Positions 18,107-27,041 of a DNA stretch of 64,000 bases are shown here, one piece after another. The DNA is taken from positions 2,773,001-2,837,000 of the forward strand of contig NZ_CP085876.1 of assembly GCF_013284245.2 (NCBI RefSeq). Direction: 5' to 3'. Every line of letters begins with the position of its first letter. Within the stretch, counting starts at the first letter, position 1. The notes under the pieces were generated by a model. That model searched no databases. It saw nothing but the letters and a program-made list of their open reading frames with translations, and had not been told where the DNA came from. A program made the position numbers and the translations under genes. This DNA comes from Brevibacillus sp. DP1.3A. Its GTDB lineage: Bacteria > Bacillota > Bacilli > Brevibacillales > Brevibacillaceae.

Positions 18107-18410
18107 CATGGGACTTTAGTCCTAGTTATTTCAAGAAACGACACATTATTACCATAAATTATATGTTGAATTTTAATGCTTGCCTCGACATTTACGATGG
18201 TTTGAATATGGTTTCCTTGTAAAATGCAGTAAAAAAACAGGAAAGATAAGGGATTTAGTCCCATTGAATCATTTTGAAAAACGTCATGAAAAGGGGCTTT
18301 TTTGTCCAAATTGATTTTGCTATGATTGAATCGTATTAGGATGTCGAAAATACAGGAAATATAGGTGGTTTTAGGGAAAGTAATTGACTCATATTGGGGG
18401 AGAAGGAAAA
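18107..18410 (+). promoter_or_regulatory. Upstream region of the fla/che operon with candidate promoter
   Basis: This 304-base AT-rich gap should hold the main fla/che promoter(s). The best visible element is an extended -10, TGCTATGAT (18318-18326), with a poor -35. An overlapping choice is TTGATT (18311-18316), 17 bases, TATTAG (18334-18339). Two short inverted repeats, GGACTTTAGTCC near the left end and GGGATTTAGTCCC near 18250, share the TTTAGTCC core. I could not place a convincing SigD promoter or a CodY box. Confidence 0.35.
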
Positions 18411-18824
18411 ATGCTGGATAGTTACCATCTGCAGGTCCTGGAGAGATCACTCGACGCTGCAACATTGCGACATAGAACGATCGCAAACAACCTTGCCAAC
18501 ATAGACACCCCTCAATTCAAAAGTCAGCAAGTCATCTTTGAGAGCTTTTTGCAAGATGAGTTGAATGCAAGAGCGGGAAATGGCAAGTTAGAAGCGTATC
18601 GGACCAATCAACGACACCTCCCGTTTGGAAATGTAGGGGGCGTTGCAGTACCGCAGGTTGTGTCCAATCCGAATAACTTCATTCAGAACAGTGGCAATGA
18701 TGTTGACTTGGAATCAGAAACAACAGAATTGGCTAAGAACCAAATTTGGTACAGCGGTTTAACGCAATTGACAGCAGGACATTTTCAGAAACTACGCAGT
18801 GTAATTGAGGGTGGAGGTAAATAA
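18411..18824 (+). CDS. flgB: Flagellar proximal rod protein FlgB
   Basis: 137 residues. Proximal rod subunit exported by the flagellar type III system. N-terminal rod motif: LERSLDAATLRHRTIANNLA followed by NIDTPQFKSQQV. C-terminal helix region: VDLESETTELAKNQIWYSGL. GGGAGAAGG precedes the ATG at 18411. First gene of the fla/che operon, two bases from flgC. Confidence 0.95.
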   Translation: MLDSYHLQVLERSLDAATLRHRTIANNLANIDTPQFKSQQVIFESFLQDELNARAGNGKLEAYRTNQRHLPFGNVGGVAVPQVVSNPNNFIQNSGNDVDLESETTELAKNQIWYSGLTQLTAGHFQKLRSVIEGGGK

Positions 18825-18826
18825 AG

Positions 18827-19285
18827 ATGAGCTTGTTTCAGGGGATTAACACAAGTGCTTCTGCCTTAACAGCTAACCGCTTGCGATTGGATACGATTTC
18901 TTCCAACATTGCAAATGCGGAAACCACTCGAGCAAACTTCGTAGATGGCGCCTGGCAGCCATATCGGAGGAAAATGGTGGAGTTGTCACCTCAAACAAAT
19001 GGAACATTTGATAACTTCCTGCAAGCAGCCGTAGGGACGGTCTCAGGAAGTCAGGGTGGACAAGGTGTGAAGGTCACAGCGATTCAAGAAGACAATACTC
19101 CGTTTAAGCGAGTATTTGATCCATCTCATCCAGATGCAGATCAAGACGGATATCTCTTGATGCCGAATGTCGACCCGATGAAAGAGATGGTGGACATGAT
19201 CTCCGCATCAAGATCATACGAAGCCAACGTGACAGCATTGAACGCTTCCAAATCGATGATGCTAAAAGCATTGGAAATCAAGTAA
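18827..19285 (+). CDS. flgC: Flagellar rod protein FlgC
   Basis: 152 residues. Proximal rod. N-terminus FQGINTSASALTANRLRLDT then ISSNIANAETT; C-terminus NVDPMKEMVDMISASRSYEA NVTALNASKSMMLKALEIK, the typical rod/hook coiled-coil pair. AAAGATG start is two bases past the flgB stop with GGAGGTAAATAA as ribosome binding site inside the end of flgB. Confidence 0.96.
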   Translation: MSLFQGINTSASALTANRLRLDTISSNIANAETTRANFVDGAWQPYRRKMVELSPQTNGTFDNFLQAAVGTVSGSQGGQGVKVTAIQEDNTPFKRVFDPSHPDADQDGYLLMPNVDPMKEMVDMISASRSYEANVTALNASKSMMLKALEIK

Positions 19286-19309
19286 AGCGGGTGACAGTAA
19301 GGAATGGAA

Positions 19310-19600
19310 ATGAGTGCAATCTCCCAACTAACGCCAATTCGTACACCGAGTGTGAACAAGCCAACCCCAGCTGAAGTTTCACAAGAATTCTCATCGTTTC
19401 TATCGGATGCCATGAATAAAGTGAATCAGGCGCAAGTAGAATCGTCGAATCTTGCCGACAAGTTTGCAGCGGGAGAAATTACCGATTTGCACCAATTGAC
19501 TGTTGCAGGTCAAAAAGCTTCCGTGATGCTACAAATGACTATGCAGGTCAGGAATAAGATGATTGAGTCTTATCAAGAAATCATGCGCATGCCGATTTGA
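19310..19600 (+). CDS. fliE: Flagellar hook-basal body protein FliE
   Basis: 96 residues. Joins the MS ring to the rod. Core FSSFLSDAMNKVNQAQVESS, LADKFAAGEITDLHQLTVAG and the end MTMQVRNKMIESYQEIMRMPI, the standard FliE C-terminus. The ATG at 19304 lies directly on the AAGGA site, so the second ATG at 19310, six bases from it, is preferred. Confidence 0.95.
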   Translation: MSAISQLTPIRTPSVNKPTPAEVSQEFSSFLSDAMNKVNQAQVESSNLADKFAAGEITDLHQLTVAGQKASVMLQMTMQVRNKMIESYQEIMRMPI

Positions 19601-19630
19601 TCGTTGTTGGTATCCTTTGAGAGGTGAAAC

Positions 19631-21220
19631 ATGAACGAACGTTTAGCAGTATACAAAGACCAGATTACGTCAAAATGGAACCAATTTTCCAAGAAACAAA
19701 AATGGATGATTCTCGGTATTTCGCTCTTCCTCTTGATTTCGCTTGGTCTATACATATACATCGCTTCTCAGCCGGTGTACAAACCACTCTACAACCAAAA
19801 ATTGAGTGAACAAGAAATCGGGACTATCAAGCAAGAGTTGGAAGCTTCACAAATCCCATATCGGATCACGGGGAATGGTACAAGTATCGAGGTTCCAGAA
19901 AAGATGGCACAAGATGTCATTGTCGATTTGGCTGCACAAGGTATTCCGAGTCAAGCAGGAATTAATGCAGAAATTTTCTCCAGTACCCTTGGAGTTACAG
20001 ATCGCCAATTTGATGTTATGAAGAAAGAGGCTTTGCAACAAGAGCTGCGCAAGATGCTGGAACGTGTGAAAGGTGTACGCTCCGCACAAGTGATGATTAC
20101 ATTGCCGCAGGAAAGCGTTTGGGTGACGGAGACTCCGGATACAGCGACGGCTTCTGTTATCGTTGATGTTGAACCTGGAACAACGCTTGATCAAAAGCAA
20201 ATTAACTCGCTTTATCTGCTTGTTTCCCGAAGCGTTCCGAAATTGCCGATGGAAGCGATTGCGATTACAGACCAGTATTCCAATCCGCTAGAACGTTCCG
20301 AAGGCAATGAAAACGAAGGCACAATGAGTAGCTTTAAGCAACAGGAAACAATCAAAGCAGATGTTGAAAAGAAAATTCAACAAAACCTTTACAACTTGTT
20401 GGGTACAATCATGGGACGCGATAAAGTCATCGTCCATACGTTCCTAAAAATGAACTTTGACAAAGAAAATCGCGTAGAGAACATAGTCGAGGCACCTGAC
20501 AAAGAGAATAACGAAGGACTTATCATTTCTTCTCAAAAATTATCAAAAGCCTTCTCTGGGCAAGGTCAACCTCCAGGGGGAATTGCAGGAACCAATAACA
20601 ATGCAGTTACGAACTACCCGGGAGCTAACCCACAAGGAAGTAACAGTCAATACGAAGAGTTGAATGATACGATTAACCGTGAAGTAAATCGCATCACACG
20701 AAATGTTACATCAAGCCCGTACAAGATCGAAGACATCACAATCAACGTTGGGGTAGAACCGCCAGATGGTGCAACGTTGGATGCTGCTACGCTCGAGAGC
20801 ATCAAACAAGTGTTGCGCAATGTTGTTCGTGTCACTTTAAGTGATCAGGTTTCTGATTTAACGGATGCTGAGTTGGACAAGCATATTTCTGTACTCCCTC
20901 GTCAGTTCTCAGGAAAAGCTGAGATTGAGGATTCCAGTGCACTAAGTCCTGCTGTTCTTTGGACAGTTGGTGGTATTGCAGTCTTGGCACTTGCTGCTGT
21001 TGCCTTCCTCGTTTATCGCAGACGCAGTCAAGCGAAGCAACAACAAGAAGAAGAGGAATTGCCAGACTTGCTGACACCGTTAAACGCGGCCGAAATACCA
21101 GACTTGATTTACCAAGAAGATGGAGACCAGGTAGTGGTCAGAAAGCAACTTGAAAAATTGGCGCGAAGCAAACCAGATGAGTTTGTTGTTCTGCTTCGTA
21201 CTTGGTTAGCAGAAGATTAA
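19631..21220 (+). CDS. fliF: Flagellar MS-ring protein FliF
   Basis: 529 residues. Forms the membrane MS ring. First TM at about 25-45 (MILGISLFLLISLGLYIYIA). Then ring-building motifs: SEQEIGTIKQELEASQIPYR, VTDRQFDVMKKEALQQELRK, GVRSAQVMITLPQESVW. A low-complexity Gly/Asn/Gln loop lies around 315-345. Second TM near 440-460 (PAVLWTVGGIAVLALAAVAF). The cytoplasmic tail (LEKLARSKPDEFVVLLRTWL AED) binds FliG. AGAGGTG precedes the ATG. Confidence 0.97.
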   Translation: MNERLAVYKDQITSKWNQFSKKQKWMILGISLFLLISLGLYIYIASQPVYKPLYNQKLSEQEIGTIKQELEASQIPYRITGNGTSIEVPEKMAQDVIVDLAAQGIPSQAGINAEIFSSTLGVTDRQFDVMKKEALQQELRKMLERVKGVRSAQVMITLPQESVWVTETPDTATASVIVDVEPGTTLDQKQINSLYLLVSRSVPKLPMEAIAITDQYSNPLERSEGNENEGTMSSFKQQETIKADVEKKIQQNLYNLLGTIMGRDKVIVHTFLKMNFDKENRVENIVEAPDKENNEGLIISSQKLSKAFSGQGQPPGGIAGTNNNAVTNYPGANPQGSNSQYEELNDTINREVNRITRNVTSSPYKIEDITINVGVEPPDGATLDAATLESIKQVLRNVVRVTLSDQVSDLTDAELDKHISVLPRQFSGKAEIEDSSALSPAVLWTVGGIAVLALAAVAFLVYRRRSQAKQQQEEEELPDLLTPLNAAEIPDLIYQEDGDQVVVRKQLEKLARSKPDEFVVLLRTWLAED

Positions 21221-21232
21221 GGAGTGAATGGT

Positions 21233-22246
21233 ATGGCTCGCGGCGCTAAAGAGTTGTCAGGACGACAAAAGGCAGCTATCCTCCTCATCTCACTCGGGCC
21301 AGAAGTTTCTGCCCAGGTGTTCAAGCATTTGCGTGAGGATGAGATCGAGCAACTGACATTAGAAATCGCCAATGTGCGAAAAGTGGATACAGATGAAAAA
21401 GATAAAATTTTATCTGAATTTCACCAGATAGCAGTTGCCAAGGAGGTAATTGCACAAGGCGGAATTACGTACGCCAAAGAAATTTTGCAAAAAGCTTTGG
21501 GTGAGACCAAAGCGATGGATATTATCAATCGCCTGACGGCAAACCTTCAAGTTCGACCGTTTGACTTTGCTAGAAAGGCTGACCCAGGTCAAATCCTTAA
21601 CTTTATCCAAAATGAGCATCCGCAGACGATAGCTTTGGTGCTTTCTTATCTGGAAGCTCAACAAGCAGCCATGATCCTGTCCGCTCTTCCGCAAGAACGT
21701 CAAGCAGAGGTTGCGAAACGTATTGCGACTATGGACAGTACTTCACCGGAAGTAATCGCTCAAGTTGAACAGGTATTGGAGCAAAAGCTCTCTGCCACTG
21801 TTACCCAAGATTACACCCAGGCAGGCGGGATCGAGGCAATCGTGGCTGTACTCAACGGTGTCGATCGTGGAACCGAACGCACGATTCTGGATTCCCTCGA
21901 AATTCAAGATCCAGAGCTGGCAGAAGAAATCAAGAAGCGTATGTTCGTTTTCGAGGATATTGCTACACTCGACAACCGTTCGATTCAGCGCGTTATCCGC
22001 GATGTGGAAAATGCCGATCTGCAACTTTCTCTCAAAGTATCCAGCGAAGAAGTTCGGGAAGTTATTTTCCGAAACATGTCCAAACGGATGGCGGATACCT
22101 TCAAAGAAGAAATGGAGTTTATGGGCCCAGTTCGCCTTCGCGACGTAGAAGAGGCACAATCTCGTATCGTTGCAATTATCCGTCGCTTAGAGGAGGCTGG
22201 TGAGATCATCATCGCCCGCGGTGGAGGAGATGATATCATTGTCTAG
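21233..22246 (+). CDS. fliG: Flagellar motor switch protein FliG
   Basis: 337 residues. Rotor protein that meets the stator. GRQKAAILLISLGPEVSAQV at the N-domain (binds FliF), EHPQTIALVLSYLEAQQAAM (EHPQ motif, middle domain), MFVFEDIATLDNRSIQRVIR and the charged torque helix SKRMADTFKEEMEFMGPVRL RDVEEAQ. The ATG at 21233 is eight bases after AAGGAG; the GTG at 21224 falls in that site. It starts 12 bases after fliF. Confidence 0.97.
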   Translation: MARGAKELSGRQKAAILLISLGPEVSAQVFKHLREDEIEQLTLEIANVRKVDTDEKDKILSEFHQIAVAKEVIAQGGITYAKEILQKALGETKAMDIINRLTANLQVRPFDFARKADPGQILNFIQNEHPQTIALVLSYLEAQQAAMILSALPQERQAEVAKRIATMDSTSPEVIAQVEQVLEQKLSATVTQDYTQAGGIEAIVAVLNGVDRGTERTILDSLEIQDPELAEEIKKRMFVFEDIATLDNRSIQRVIRDVENADLQLSLKVSSEEVREVIFRNMSKRMADTFKEEMEFMGPVRLRDVEEAQSRIVAIIRRLEEAGEIIIARGGGDDIIV

Positions 22247-23048
22247 GATCATCAAAAGCGCCAATTATCGGCCTTCTGAGGAATCTTTTCTCCTCTCGGT
22301 AACGCCTGTACCACTTAAGACGGAAGAAGTTGCTGAAAGGTTGCAAGAAAATCAAGAAATTTTAAATCAAGCTGAGATTGAAGCGAAAACGATCATCTCA
22401 GATGCAGAAGAGACCGCGCAAAACATCCTGCAGCAAGCTGCGGAGCAAGCAGAGCAATTAAGACAAGAGACGCTTGCTCAGATGGAAGAATGGTGGGGAC
22501 AAAAGCGTCAGGAAGCTGCGCAACTGTTTCAACAAGTACAAGAGCAGGCTATGACGGAAGGGCAAGAGGCAGGTTTCGAAGCGGGTAAACGTGAGGTGTA
22601 CGAGGCGCAAACAGCTACACTCAGCCAAGCAAAAACCATTCTGGAACAGGCGTTTGCCGAAAAAAAACAGATTATAGCTGAGGCGGAGCCTTTTCTAGTG
22701 GAACTCAGCATGGAAATCGCAAAAAAAATCATTGGACAGGAATTGCAACAGCATCCCGAGCAGGTCCTGGAAATGACGAAAAAGGCACTCCGCCGCTCCC
22801 GTGTTCATGGCGAGATTACGGTGTGCGTCAACCATAATTACTTTGATTATGTGCTCGAACATCGTGCTGGTTTTCTGGAATTGTTAGATGGACAAGCAGA
22901 GCTCTCCATTTACCCTGACTATACAGTACAAGATGGTGGATGTGTCATCCGTACTGCTTTGGGAAGTGTCGATGCCCGCATTGATACACAAATGGAGGAG
23001 ATTAAGCAGGCGCTGCTTACGATTGCCAGAGGAAGTGAGGCTCCATGA
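22239..23048 (+). CDS. fliH: Flagellar assembly protein FliH (export ATPase regulator)
   Basis: About 269 residues. Stator/peripheral stalk of the FliI ATPase. A long helical coiled-coil region rich in Glu, Gln and Ala (about 25-140) includes AxxxG-type repeats near EGQEAGFEAGKREVYEAQ. The C-terminal part (AEPFLVELSMEIAKKIIGQE, then LKKALRRSRVHGEITV-like region and YPDYTVQDGGCVIRT) is the FliH/YscL fold. It overlaps the end of fliG. The TTG at 22239, nine bases after GGAGGAG, looks better spaced than the ATG at 22230, which sits two bases from it; both give almost the same protein. Confidence 0.9.
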   Translation: MSRIIKSANYRPSEESFLLSVTPVPLKTEEVAERLQENQEILNQAEIEAKTIISDAEETAQNILQQAAEQAEQLRQETLAQMEEWWGQKRQEAAQLFQQVQEQAMTEGQEAGFEAGKREVYEAQTATLSQAKTILEQAFAEKKQIIAEAEPFLVELSMEIAKKIIGQELQQHPEQVLEMTKKALRRSRVHGEITVCVNHNYFDYVLEHRAGFLELLDGQAELSIYPDYTVQDGGCVIRTALGSVDARIDTQMEEIKQALLTIARGSEAP

Positions 23049-24364
23049 GCATCCTAGATCTCTCGAAGTACAAGCACATGCTGCATGGATTAGATCCGAT
23101 GCGCGTGAATGGCAAAGTGACACAGGTTGTTGGGCTCACCATTGAGTCGCAAGGGCCAGAAGTGAGATTAGGTGAGATATGCCATCTATATCCGGCTAAC
23201 ACAAAGGAACCGATCATCGCAGAAGTAGTTGGCTTTCGAGAAAACAAAGTGCTGTTAATGCCATTAGGCGAATTGACCGAAATTGGTCCAGGTTGCGATG
23301 TGGTCGCGACAGGACGTTCGTTAGATGTAAAAGTTGGACCAGAAATATTGGGTTCGATCCTCGATGGATTGGGCCGACCCTATCAAGGCTCACTGCCATT
23401 TGGGTTGACGTCTTATCCTACCAACAATATGCCGCCAAATCCGATCCTTCGACCGCGCATTCAAGAACCATTGAGTGTAGGTGTGAGAGCGATAGATGGT
23501 CTGCTTACCATTGGGAAAGGTCAGCGGGTCGGCATCTTCGCTGGATCAGGGGTAGGAAAAAGTACGTTGATGGGAATGATCGCCCGAAATACTACGGCAG
23601 ATATCAATGTCATTGGTCTTATTGGAGAACGCGGCCGTGAAGTCATGGAGTTTATCGAGCGTGATCTTGGGGAAGAAGGACTAAAGCGGTCTGTTGTTGT
23701 CGTAGCTACTTCCGATCAACCTGCCATGATTCGAATCAAGGGAGCAATGATTGCGACATCCATAGCGGAATATTTCCGCGATCGTGGAATGAATGTCATG
23801 CTCATGATGGATTCCGTCACGCGTTTTGCCATGGCACAACGTGAAGTGGGCTTGGCCATCGGAGAACCGCCGGCTACACGTGGTTATACGCCATCAGTGT
23901 TTGCGATGCTGCCAAAGCTGATGGAGCGCGCAGGAACAGCGGATAAGGGAAGTATTACGGCCTTTTATACCGTATTGGTTGATTCTGACGACATGAACGA
24001 TCCGATTGCGGATGCGGCGCGGGGGATTTTGGACGGTCACATCGTTCTTGACCGAAAAATCGCTCACAAAGGTCACTTTCCTGCCATTGATGTGATGGCG
24101 AGTGTGAGTCGTGTCATGAATGAAATCGTCGATAGTAACCACTTGGATGCTGCTCGTCAGCTGAAAAAGCATTTGGCTACGTTTCGTGAAGCGGAGGACC
24201 TCATAAATATTGGGGCGTACAAGCCTGGGAGCAATCGGGAAATCGATGCAGCCATTCGCTATCGTGATATCATTTCTGGTTTTACGGCACAAGGAACGCA
24301 TGAGCCATCTACTTTGCAGGGCACTATCCAAGCGTTGACAGCTCATTTCGGAGGAGTGAACTAA
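23045..24364 (+). CDS. fliI: Flagellar export ATPase FliI
   Basis: 439 residues. F1-beta-like hexameric ATPase that feeds the export gate. Walker A GIFAGSGVGKSTLMGM at about 166-181; VIGLIGERGREVMEFIERDL; Walker B VMLMMDSVTRFAMAQREVGL; EPPATRGYTPSVFAMLPKLM; GSITAFYTVLVDSDDMNDPI; DGHIVLDRKIA. ATGA overlap with fliH implies translational coupling. Complete and of standard length. Confidence 0.97.
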   Translation: MSILDLSKYKHMLHGLDPMRVNGKVTQVVGLTIESQGPEVRLGEICHLYPANTKEPIIAEVVGFRENKVLLMPLGELTEIGPGCDVVATGRSLDVKVGPEILGSILDGLGRPYQGSLPFGLTSYPTNNMPPNPILRPRIQEPLSVGVRAIDGLLTIGKGQRVGIFAGSGVGKSTLMGMIARNTTADINVIGLIGERGREVMEFIERDLGEEGLKRSVVVVATSDQPAMIRIKGAMIATSIAEYFRDRGMNVMLMMDSVTRFAMAQREVGLAIGEPPATRGYTPSVFAMLPKLMERAGTADKGSITAFYTVLVDSDDMNDPIADAARGILDGHIVLDRKIAHKGHFPAIDVMASVSRVMNEIVDSNHLDAARQLKKHLATFREAEDLINIGAYKPGSNREIDAAIRYRDIISGFTAQGTHEPSTLQGTIQALTAHFGGVN

Positions 24365-24365
24365 C

Positions 24366-24812
24366 GTGCGTGTGTTTCAGTTTCATCTCCAAAAGGTTCT
24401 TGATTTAAAGGAAAAAGAAAAAGAACAAGCAGAGTGGGCTTTCGGAAAGTCGATCCAGCGTAAAAACGAAGAAGAGTGGAAGCTTTCTCAACTAACCGAT
24501 CATCATGACGAGATGACGGTGAAGCTCCAGGAAGTACAGATGCAGACATGCAGTGCTGCACAGCTCATTACCATTACGCAATATCAGCAATCGGTTGCGA
24601 GATCCATTCAGCATCAGCAACGTACTTTGCATGGTTGTGTACAGGATGTGGAACGCTGTCAGTCACGATTGACGGAACGTATGAAAGAGTCCCAACTATG
24701 GCAACGCCTTCGGGAAAAGTCGCTCCATCAATTTCTGGACGACCAGAAGCAAAGAGAGCAAAAAGAGTTGGATGAGATCGGTACGCAACTCTATCTTCGC
24801 CGAAGCTACTGA
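24366..24812 (+). CDS. fliJ: Flagellar export chaperone FliJ
   Basis: 148 residues, predicted as one long antiparallel coiled coil: FQFHLQKVLDLKEKEKEQAE at the start, then Glu/Gln/Lys-rich heptads to the end. FliJ is the central stalk that links FliI to FlhA. GTG start at 24366, with GGAGGAGTG upstream in the end of fliI. Sequence is poorly conserved in this family; position after fliI supports the call. Confidence 0.9.
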   Translation: MRVFQFHLQKVLDLKEKEKEQAEWAFGKSIQRKNEEEWKLSQLTDHHDEMTVKLQEVQMQTCSAAQLITITQYQQSVARSIQHQQRTLHGCVQDVERCQSRLTERMKESQLWQRLREKSLHQFLDDQKQREQKELDEIGTQLYLRRSY

Positions 24813-24824
24813 GGGAGGTTCCAA

Positions 24825-25730
24825 ATGGAAGAAATCCAAGAAGAACGGGAATACGGCAGGTGGGAATGGTTCTTTTATATGATTGTCATTCCTGCACTGT
24901 TTGCCAGCCTCCTTGGCGGTGTGCTCCTGAGCTTGCTCGGAGTAAATGTGTTAGGGACTGTTCTCCACTGGGCTAACTCCATACCGTACGTGGAAAAATT
25001 AGTCCCGGACGAATATGCGGCAACTCGCAACTCAGAAGAACAACCTGACATGGACAAACAAGTGGCAACCTTACAGCAAGATCATGCAAAAAATCAGCAG
25101 CAGATTTCCACTTTAAAAGAAGAGTCAGCAAAGAAAGACGCCACCATTGTGGCGCTGGAAAAACAACTGGATGACATAAACAAGGCAATGGAAGACAAGC
25201 GAGCGACTGAGGAAGAACGTCAGAAGCAGTTTGCAGGCTTGGCTAAAGTGTATACAACCATGTCTCCAAAGAATGCGGCGGCCATCATTGAAAACCTAAA
25301 ACTGCAAGAGTCAGTTGCCGTCATGACAAAAATGAAGCCTGCACAACAGGCAGACATTTTGGCCAAGATGGAACCGAAGAAAGCTGCTGATATTTCGATC
25401 TTGTTAAAAGATTCAGTAGTGAACAAAGATGATGACATTGCGGCCTTGCAACAACGTGTTGATGTGCTGACAAGGGCATTAAGCGATACGCGTGATGGTT
25501 CTGATGCAGAGGATCTAAAAAAGACGTTCGCTCAATTGCCTCCAGCGGATGCTGCTGCCATCATTCGTTCACTCATGGATACAAACAAGGGTCAAGCTAT
25601 TGCCTTAATGAAAGATTTGCCTGTGGATAAACGGGCACAAACTCTCTCAGCGATCGCCAATGACGACAAAAAGCAGAAAGAACCAGATAATATGGCGGCT
25701 CGCGTTACAGAAGAGTTGCTTCGAAAATAG
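24825..25730 (+). CDS. MotE/YlxF-like flagellar protein with MgtE-N-type domain
   Basis: 301 residues. One TM at about 16-40 (FFYMIVIPALFASLLGGVLL), a coiled coil (about 70-140), then a repeated helical domain of the MgtE intracellular N-type: AKVYTTMSPKNAAAIIENLK, VAVMTKMKPAQQADILAKME, and a second copy QLPPADAAAIIRSLMDTNKG. Same place and build as B. subtilis YlxF. Proteins with this fold (MotE) act as chaperone for the stator in some bacteria, but the role of YlxF is not settled. GGGAGG before the ATG. Confidence 0.85.
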   Translation: MEEIQEEREYGRWEWFFYMIVIPALFASLLGGVLLSLLGVNVLGTVLHWANSIPYVEKLVPDEYAATRNSEEQPDMDKQVATLQQDHAKNQQQISTLKEESAKKDATIVALEKQLDDINKAMEDKRATEEERQKQFAGLAKVYTTMSPKNAAAIIENLKLQESVAVMTKMKPAQQADILAKMEPKKAADISILLKDSVVNKDDDIAALQQRVDVLTRALSDTRDGSDAEDLKKTFAQLPPADAAAIIRSLMDTNKGQAIALMKDLPVDKRAQTLSAIANDDKKQKEPDNMAARVTEELLRK

Positions 25731-25793
25731 AATGAGCAATCATCTGTTTTCGTTCCTATAAGCAACAAATATCAAAAGGAGGAGGTGAACGAG

Positions 25794-27017
25794 ATGAATG
25801 TGGCCAATTTGACCCCTGCAGTAGGATCAGCAGGATCTGTTACAGCAACCCCTGCCGTAAATGCAGGAGGAACTGGTCTAGGTCAAATGTTTTCCATGCA
25901 ATTGATGCAGGTGTTGGATCAGGTGGGGAACGCAGAAGAGACTATGGTGGCGCCAGAGGGTTTAAGTGAAGAGGAAATGCTAGCATTAGCTGAGCTCATG
26001 GCATTATTTGCCCAACTGCTTGGCTCTGGTCAAACTACGCAAGACGAATTGCCGCCTGACGCCCAAGAAAAATTTGCAACTGCAATTGAACAACTCTTGG
26101 GTAAAGCCCAAGGAAATGCTGGTCAAGTGAGTGAGGATTTAAAGCAGATTCTAGCTAACCTGAAAAAAGGGGAAGCAACCCAAAACGAACTAGACAAGCT
26201 GGCAGCTCTTCTCGAATCCCTGAAGAATCAAAAAGGAAATGCTGAGGAGTCAAAACGAAGTGGACTGAACTTGCGATCCGATGTGATGGTAAACGTGAAC
26301 ACAACGCAACAGGACACGTTTAAGTCGATTTCTCCACTGCGGTTGAATCAAGGTCTCTCGGCTTACAAGCAAGAGGCAGGGATCCAGTCCCAAACAGTAC
26401 AGTCTACCCTTCAAAGCGGCCTTTTGAATCAAGAGGGCAATGCAGAAGAGGGCATGTTGAATGGAAATGGTCAGACACCGATTATTGCTTCGTCTAATAC
26501 GCAGACACAATCTGTACAGACCTTTCAGCAACACTCGGTTCCAACACATCATGTGAACGCCAATCAACTGACACAGCAAGTTACACAGCTTTTCGTGTCC
26601 AAGATGCAGTTGACGCAACACAATGGCGTCCATGAGGCAAAGCTGATTCTGAATCCGCAATCTTTGGGCCAAGTAGATGTAACAATTACTTCCCAAAATG
26701 GAGTGATTACAGCACAGTTCCATGCTGAAACACAGGCTGGAAAGGAAATGCTGGACAATCAGCTTCCGCAGCTTCGAGCTGCTTTGACCCAACAAGGCTT
26801 GCAGGTTGATCGCTTGGAGGTAAACCAGCAGCAGGATACAGCTTTTAACTTCCAACAGCAGCGTGAACAAGCACGACAGCAACAAGAGAATCGACAACAG
26901 CAGGATAATGACGAGCAAGAATTTGCTCTCGATGCCCTAGTAGACAGCAATGAATCAACAGAAGTGCTATGGAATCGATTGCGGGACACGGCTCGCGGCA
27001 TTGACGACATCGTCTAG
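25794..27017 (+). CDS. fliK: Flagellar hook-length control protein FliK
   Basis: 407 residues. Secreted ruler that sets hook length and switches export specificity by acting on FlhB. N-terminal 250 residues are low-complexity (Gln, Gly, Asn, Leu). The C-terminal FliK domain (about 265-355) has HEAKLILNPQSLGQVDVTIT, GVITAQFHAETQAGKEMLDN and LRAALTQQGLQVDRLEV. A Gln-rich tail follows. GNAEE occurs three times (near 44, 150 and 214) with a GNAGQ variant near 110. The ATG at 25794, after GGAGGAGGTGA, is chosen over the GTG at 25785. The next gene is not flgD, contrary to the usual order. Confidence 0.92.
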   Translation: MNVANLTPAVGSAGSVTATPAVNAGGTGLGQMFSMQLMQVLDQVGNAEETMVAPEGLSEEEMLALAELMALFAQLLGSGQTTQDELPPDAQEKFATAIEQLLGKAQGNAGQVSEDLKQILANLKKGEATQNELDKLAALLESLKNQKGNAEESKRSGLNLRSDVMVNVNTTQQDTFKSISPLRLNQGLSAYKQEAGIQSQTVQSTLQSGLLNQEGNAEEGMLNGNGQTPIIASSNTQTQSVQTFQQHSVPTHHVNANQLTQQVTQLFVSKMQLTQHNGVHEAKLILNPQSLGQVDVTITSQNGVITAQFHAETQAGKEMLDNQLPQLRAALTQQGLQVDRLEVNQQQDTAFNFQQQREQARQQQENRQQQDNDEQEFALDALVDSNESTEVLWNRLRDTARGIDDIV

Positions 27018-27041
27018 GATTGGATATAAGGAGGAAGCGCC

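Noticed and set aside
18107..18410. CodY box or SigD promoter before flgB
   Set aside because: No stretch comes close enough to the CodY consensus or to the TAAA/GCCGATAT pair to report.
18106..18486. 126-residue minus-strand ORF over the fla/che upstream region
   Set aside because: It overlaps the codY terminator and the start of flgB and has no recognisable feature or good ribosome binding site.
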